A stretch of 64,000 nt of DNA from JACKFB01 sp041389525 (GTDB lineage: Bacteria > Myxococcota_A > UBA9042 > PHBI01 > JACKFB01). The translations under genes were made by a program, and so were the position numbers. The stretch's first letter is position 1; each line of letters begins with the position of its first letter. The notes under the pieces are model-generated. The model worked only from the letters and a program-made list of their open reading frames with translations. It was not told where the DNA came from and ran no database searches. Shown here in pieces: positions 60,876 through 64,000 of the stretch. The stretch lies in assembly GCA_041389525.1 (NCBI GenBank), contig JAWKRR010000029.1:27239-91238 (forward strand), in the 5' to 3' direction.

Positions 60876-61397
60876 CTACTCGCTCGACCCGATGACCAGC
60901 TTCACGCGGTTCTCTGCGTAGTAGGTCTCGAGCTTCTCGCGATAGCCCTGCTCGGCTTTGCCGACCGCGTCCATCGTGTCCAGCAGCACGCGGTAGCGCG
61001 CCTCCACGTTGTCGTTGGTCAGCCCCTCGACGAAGGTGTGAAACGCGGCGACGGCCTCGGTGTACGAGTTCACGACGACGCCGTGGATGGCGGTGAGCTG
61101 CTCGGTCCCGGTCGGCAACAGCTTCAGGGTCGCCAGGTAGGCGTCCAAGGCCGGCACCACCTGGGCCTCCAGAGCGTCCTTGAAGGCCTTGAGATCACGG
61201 ATCTCGTTGGCCTTGCGCCACTCTGACAGGAAGCGCTCCTGGAGCTTGTCCACGTCGGGGACCTTCTCCGAGTACTCCTGAATGGCCTGCTGCTCCGTGG
61301 CGATACGCTGCTCGCGCTCAGCGTCGCCCGCGACGCGCGTGCACCCCGACGCCCAGAGCAGGGCCGCCGCGAGCGAGAGAGCGAGCCAGCGAGCCAT
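60876..61397 (-). CDS. Coiled-coil lipoprotein, unknown
   Basis: A 173-residue lipoprotein (lipobox WASGC, Cys18). The mature part is nearly all helical and charged (AEREQRIATEQQAIQEYSEK; LKAFKDALEAQVVPALDAYL), so it likely forms a helical bundle. No family is recognised. GGAGG lies about 7 bases before the ATG at 61397. It lies just before the UbiA-like gene with a 6-base gap and is probably in the same operon. Confidence 0.72.
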   Translation of the reverse strand: MARWLALSLAAALLWASGCTRVAGDAEREQRIATEQQAIQEYSEKVPDVDKLQERFLSEWRKANEIRDLKAFKDALEAQVVPALDAYLATLKLLPTGTEQLTAIHGVVVNSYTEAVAAFHTFVEGLTNDNVEARYRVLLDTMDAVGKAEQGYREKLETYYAENRVKLVIGSSE

Positions 61398-61529
61398 CGA
61401 TGTCCTCCGTGTGTAGACGCGGCCGGAACATACCCGACGCGCCCGGGCCGGGCAACGTGGAGCGCGCCTGCCCGAGGCCCCGCGCCGCAGCCTCGCCCGG
61501 CGCACCGCCGCACGAGCGCGCCGAACCGC

Positions 61530-62960
61530 TCAGATCTTGCGGTAGATCGTCCGCGTCGAGATGCCGAGCAGCCTCGCCGCGAGCTCCTTGTCGCCGCGGG
61601 TCGCAGTCAGCGTCTCCCGAATCACCGACTTCTCGATGGCCTCCAGCGTGGTGCCGATCGGGATGGTCAGCGAGCGCACCTCGGCCCCGCCGCTGCGAAA
61701 GGCCGGCGGCAGGTCGTCGATGCCCACCGTGTCGGCCCGGCACAGGACGACCGCCCGCTCCATGACGTTCTCGAGCTCGCGCACGTTGCCCGGCCAGTCC
61801 CAGGTCAGCATCGCCTCGATCGCCTCGCGGCTGATCCCGGTGACCCGCTTGCTGTTCTTGTCCGCGTAAAGCTTCAGGAAATGGTGCGCCAAGAGCGGCA
61901 CGTCGTCCTTGCGGTCGCGCAGCGGCGGCAGCGTGATGCTGATGACGTTGAGGCGGTAGAAGAGGTCCTCGCGAAACCGCCCGGCCGCCACCTCCGCGCG
62001 CAGATCCGCGTTGGTAGCGCAGACGATGCGCACGTCGACCCGCAGCGTCCGCGAGCCGCCCACGCGCTCAAACTCGCCCTCCTGCAAGACGCGCAGCAGC
62101 TTCACCTGCACCTGCGGGCTGGTCTCGGCGACCTCGTCGAGGAAGAGGGTGCCGCCGTCCGCCAGCTCAAACCGCCCCTCCCGGCGGCTGGACGCCCCGG
62201 TGAAGGCGCCTTTCTCGTGCCCGAAGAGCTCGGTCTCCAGCAGCGTCTCCGGCAGCGCGGCGCAGTTCAGCGCGATGAACGCCCGCGCGGTGCGGTTGGA
62301 GCTCTCGTGGATGGCCCGCGCGAAGAGCTCCTTGCCGGTCCCGCTCTCGCCCAGCAGCAGCACGGTCGCGCTCGACGGCGCCACCTGCTGCACCATCTCG
62401 AGGGTGTGCCGAATCGGCAGCGACCCCCCGATAATCGCCCGATGCCGCCTGGTCTCTTGGAGCTGCGCCCGCAGCACCTGGTTCTCCAGCACGAGCGATT
62501 GCTGGTCCATCGCACGCTTCACCGCGCGGACGATCTGGATGCGCTTGAAGGGCTTGGTCACGAAGTCCCACGCCCCCTCCTTCATCGCCTCGACCGCGGT
62601 CTCCACGGTCCCGAACGCCGTCATCAGGATGAACTCGGTCTCCGAAGACACCGTCTTGGCGGCCCGCAGCAGGTCCAGCCCGCTCATCCCCGGCATCATC
62701 AGGTCGGTCAGGCACGTGCTCACGCGCTCACGCCGCAGCAGGTCCAGCGCGACCTTGCCATCGGGGGCCGTCAGCACCTCGATCTTCTCGCGCTCGAAGA
62801 TGCGGACCAGCGACTCGAGGTTGGCTCGGTCGTCATCGACTATCAGCAGCCGCTGCGGTGCGCCCAACCCAGTCATCCTTCGCCCCCCCGCCCCGGTCTC
62901 CGGAGCCTTCGCAGACCGTCCGCCTGCCATATTGTCGAACGACTCGTGCCAGATTGTCAT
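61530..62960 (-). CDS. Sigma-54-dependent response regulator (NtrC family)
   Basis: A 476-residue regulator. The receiver domain (about 36-150) has phospho-acceptor Asp86 in CLTDLMMPGMSGL and Lys in VTKPFKR. The AAA+ domain has Walker A GESGTGKELFARAIH, the sigma-54 contact loop KGAFTGAS and LADGGTLFLDEVAE. The C-terminal Fis-type HTH is LAARLLGISTRTIYRKI, close to the end. The ATG at 62960 is chosen because AAGGAG lies 7 bases upstream; an inner Met at residue 29 is possible. No histidine kinase gene is next to it, so it is an orphan in this window. Confidence 0.92.
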   Translation of the reverse strand: MTIWHESFDNMAGGRSAKAPETGAGGRRMTGLGAPQRLLIVDDDRANLESLVRIFEREKIEVLTAPDGKVALDLLRRERVSTCLTDLMMPGMSGLDLLRAAKTVSSETEFILMTAFGTVETAVEAMKEGAWDFVTKPFKRIQIVRAVKRAMDQQSLVLENQVLRAQLQETRRHRAIIGGSLPIRHTLEMVQQVAPSSATVLLLGESGTGKELFARAIHESSNRTARAFIALNCAALPETLLETELFGHEKGAFTGASSRREGRFELADGGTLFLDEVAETSPQVQVKLLRVLQEGEFERVGGSRTLRVDVRIVCATNADLRAEVAAGRFREDLFYRLNVISITLPPLRDRKDDVPLLAHHFLKLYADKNSKRVTGISREAIEAMLTWDWPGNVRELENVMERAVVLCRADTVGIDDLPPAFRSGGAEVRSLTIPIGTTLEAIEKSVIRETLTATRGDKELAARLLGISTRTIYRKI

Positions 62961-63078
62961 TCCGCGTCTCCTTCCGTGAGCCGCCGCCAGCACCAGCATT
63001 TCCGATGAATGCTCGCCAGCGGGTCGCGTCGGAGCCCCATCGGCCCGTGTTTACACGACGCTCCCGTGGAGGCCCTGC

Positions 63079-64000
63079 ATGTTCCGTACCGCACTCATCG
63101 TTTTCGTCGCCGCGCTCGGCACCTCGGCTGCGGGTTGCAGCGGCTTCGACTTCGGCAGCTCCGGCGCCAAGAGCTCCGACGGCACCAAGCTCGACTACCA
63201 CGACATGGTCTGCGACGAGCTGGGCTGCTACCACTGCGACTCGGGCTACTGCGCCGAGTACCGCTGCGACACCACCGACCAGTGCCCCATCGGGAGGACC
63301 TGCTCGGCCGACCAGCGCTGCGCCCCCGGCACCACGACCGGCGGCGGCGGCCCCGGTGCCGCGACCCTGTGCACGGCGCACTCCGACTGCGCCGCCGGCC
63401 AGGTCTGCGCGACCAACGGGCTGTGCGTCGCGACCCCCGGCGGCAAGCCCGGCGGGCCGGTGAACGCGGCCGACGCGTCGAGCGGCAGCGACTCGGGCGG
63501 CGGCGGCAAGGACGGGGCCAGCGGCGCAGACTCGGGCTCGGGCTCAAGCAAAGACACGAGCTCCGGCTCGGGCGGCGACTCCGGCTCGGGCGGCGCGACG
63601 GACTCCGGCTCCGGCTCCGCAGCAGACTCCGGCTCAGGTTCAAGCAAAGACTCCGGCTCGAGCGCCGCGGGCGACTCCGGCGCCGGCTCGGGCGGCGACT
63701 CCGGCTCAGGCGCGACGGACTCCGGCTCGGGCGCGACGGACTCCGGCACCGGCTCGAGCGGCGACTCCGGCTCAGGCGGCGCGACGGACTCCGGCTCCGG
63801 CAGCACCTCCGACCCCACCGGCTCCAGCGACATCGGCCCCGGCCTGCCCGACCACCCCGCCGACGCCTGCGTGGTCGCCTCCGACTGCGGCAAGGACGGC
63901 GACTGCCTCAACGGTCGCTGCTACTTCCCCTGCAACGCCATCGGCGCCTGCCCGCCCCTTCAGGCCTGCGACGCCGGCCGCTGCTGGCCCACCGAGACCC
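63079..64000 (+). CDS. Cys-rich lipoprotein with Ser/Gly/Asp repeat tether, cut by window end
   Basis: At least 307 residues; the gene runs off the window. Lipobox SAAGC (Cys20). A Cys-rich domain (residues about 42-125, with CDELGCYHCDSGYC and CTAHSDCAAGQVC) is followed by some 110 residues of DSGSG- and TDSGSGSS-like repeats, then a second Cys-rich domain near 264-305 (CVVASDCGKDGDCLNGRC). GGAGG (63068-63072) precedes the ATG by 6 bases. It is probably a surface protein; the repeat part works as a flexible stalk. Confidence 0.78.
   Translation, partial: MFRTALIVFVAALGTSAAGCSGFDFGSSGAKSSDGTKLDYHDMVCDELGCYHCDSGYCAEYRCDTTDQCPIGRTCSADQRCAPGTTTGGGGPGAATLCTAHSDCAAGQVCATNGLCVATPGGKPGGPVNAADASSGSDSGGGGKDGASGADSGSGSSKDTSSGSGGDSGSGGATDSGSGSAADSGSGSSKDSGSSAAGDSGAGSGGDSGSGATDSGSGATDSGTGSSGDSGSGGATDSGSGSTSDPTGSSDIGPGLPDHPADACVVASDCGKDGDCLNGRCYFPCNAIGACPPLQACDAGRCWPTET

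Overview
The window is a GC-rich chromosomal stretch from a Gram-negative bacterium, most likely a myxobacterium or relative (Myxococcota). This is inferred from many lipoproteins with long Asp/Ala or Ser/Gly tethers, a MYXO-CTERM-like anchor, an AgmX/PglI-type N-terminal module, a glycine-rich RRM protein and MopE-type Asp/Cys repeats. It is mostly housekeeping DNA mixed with cell-surface genes. No prophage, integron, CRISPR array, rRNA or tRNA gene was found.

Layout. 0-15.9 kb: RRM protein, SDR-like protein, HU, a VolA-like lipase lipoprotein, a DksA-like zinc finger, a TPP riboswitch with thiC, a PHP-domain lipoprotein, a GNAT enzyme, an RhlB-like helicase and a FAD oxidoreductase. 15.9-24.2 kb: a complete phosphate module, phoB-phoR, a PHO-box-controlled porin, a triple PHO box, then pstS-pstC-pstA-pstB-phoU; phoU seems to start at CTG. 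24.2-28.2 kb: an accessory patch with palindromic and 39/55-bp repeats, a truncated AgmX-like gene whose C-terminus is made of the repeats, a zinc-peptidase-like lipoprotein, a decayed toxin-antitoxin-like pair, an Fpg-family glycosylase and an AT-rich pair of dyads. 28.2-37 kb: a PLP enzyme, ilvE, glmU-glmS, pcrA/uvrD and a DUF3108 protein. 37.3-41.5 kb: a 1367-residue MopE-repeat and glycine-rich surface lipoprotein behind a possible two-state RNA leader, ended by a clear terminator. 41.5-48.6 kb: a lipid kinase, an operon of MaoC dehydratase, FabG4-like reductase and thiolase in which the last two are heavily frame-disrupted, and a lipase. 48.7-64 kb: a second VolA-like lipoprotein, a DUF4399 protein, an outer-membrane barrel, an M48 peptidase, several Cys-rich or Asp/Ala-tethered lipoproteins, rsmB, a flippase-like membrane protein, a UbiA-family prenyltransferase and a sigma-54 activator, with the last lipoprotein cut by the window edge.

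How the genes work together. The best-supported system is the Pho regulon: PhoR/PhoB sense phosphate limitation, the porin and Pst transporter import phosphate, and PhoU gives feedback. thiC is controlled by thiamine pyrophosphate through its riboswitch. glmU and glmS make UDP-GlcNAc for the wall and LPS. The htdX/fabG4/fadA2-like trio handles acyl chains. Many genes overlap by 4 bp (ATGA or GTGA), indicating translational coupling. I found no clearly new defence or biosynthetic system. The most unusual loci are the repeat array at 24.3-24.7 kb, the CTG start of phoU, the leader of the giant MopE-like gene and the cluster of frame breaks at 43.8-45.4 kb.
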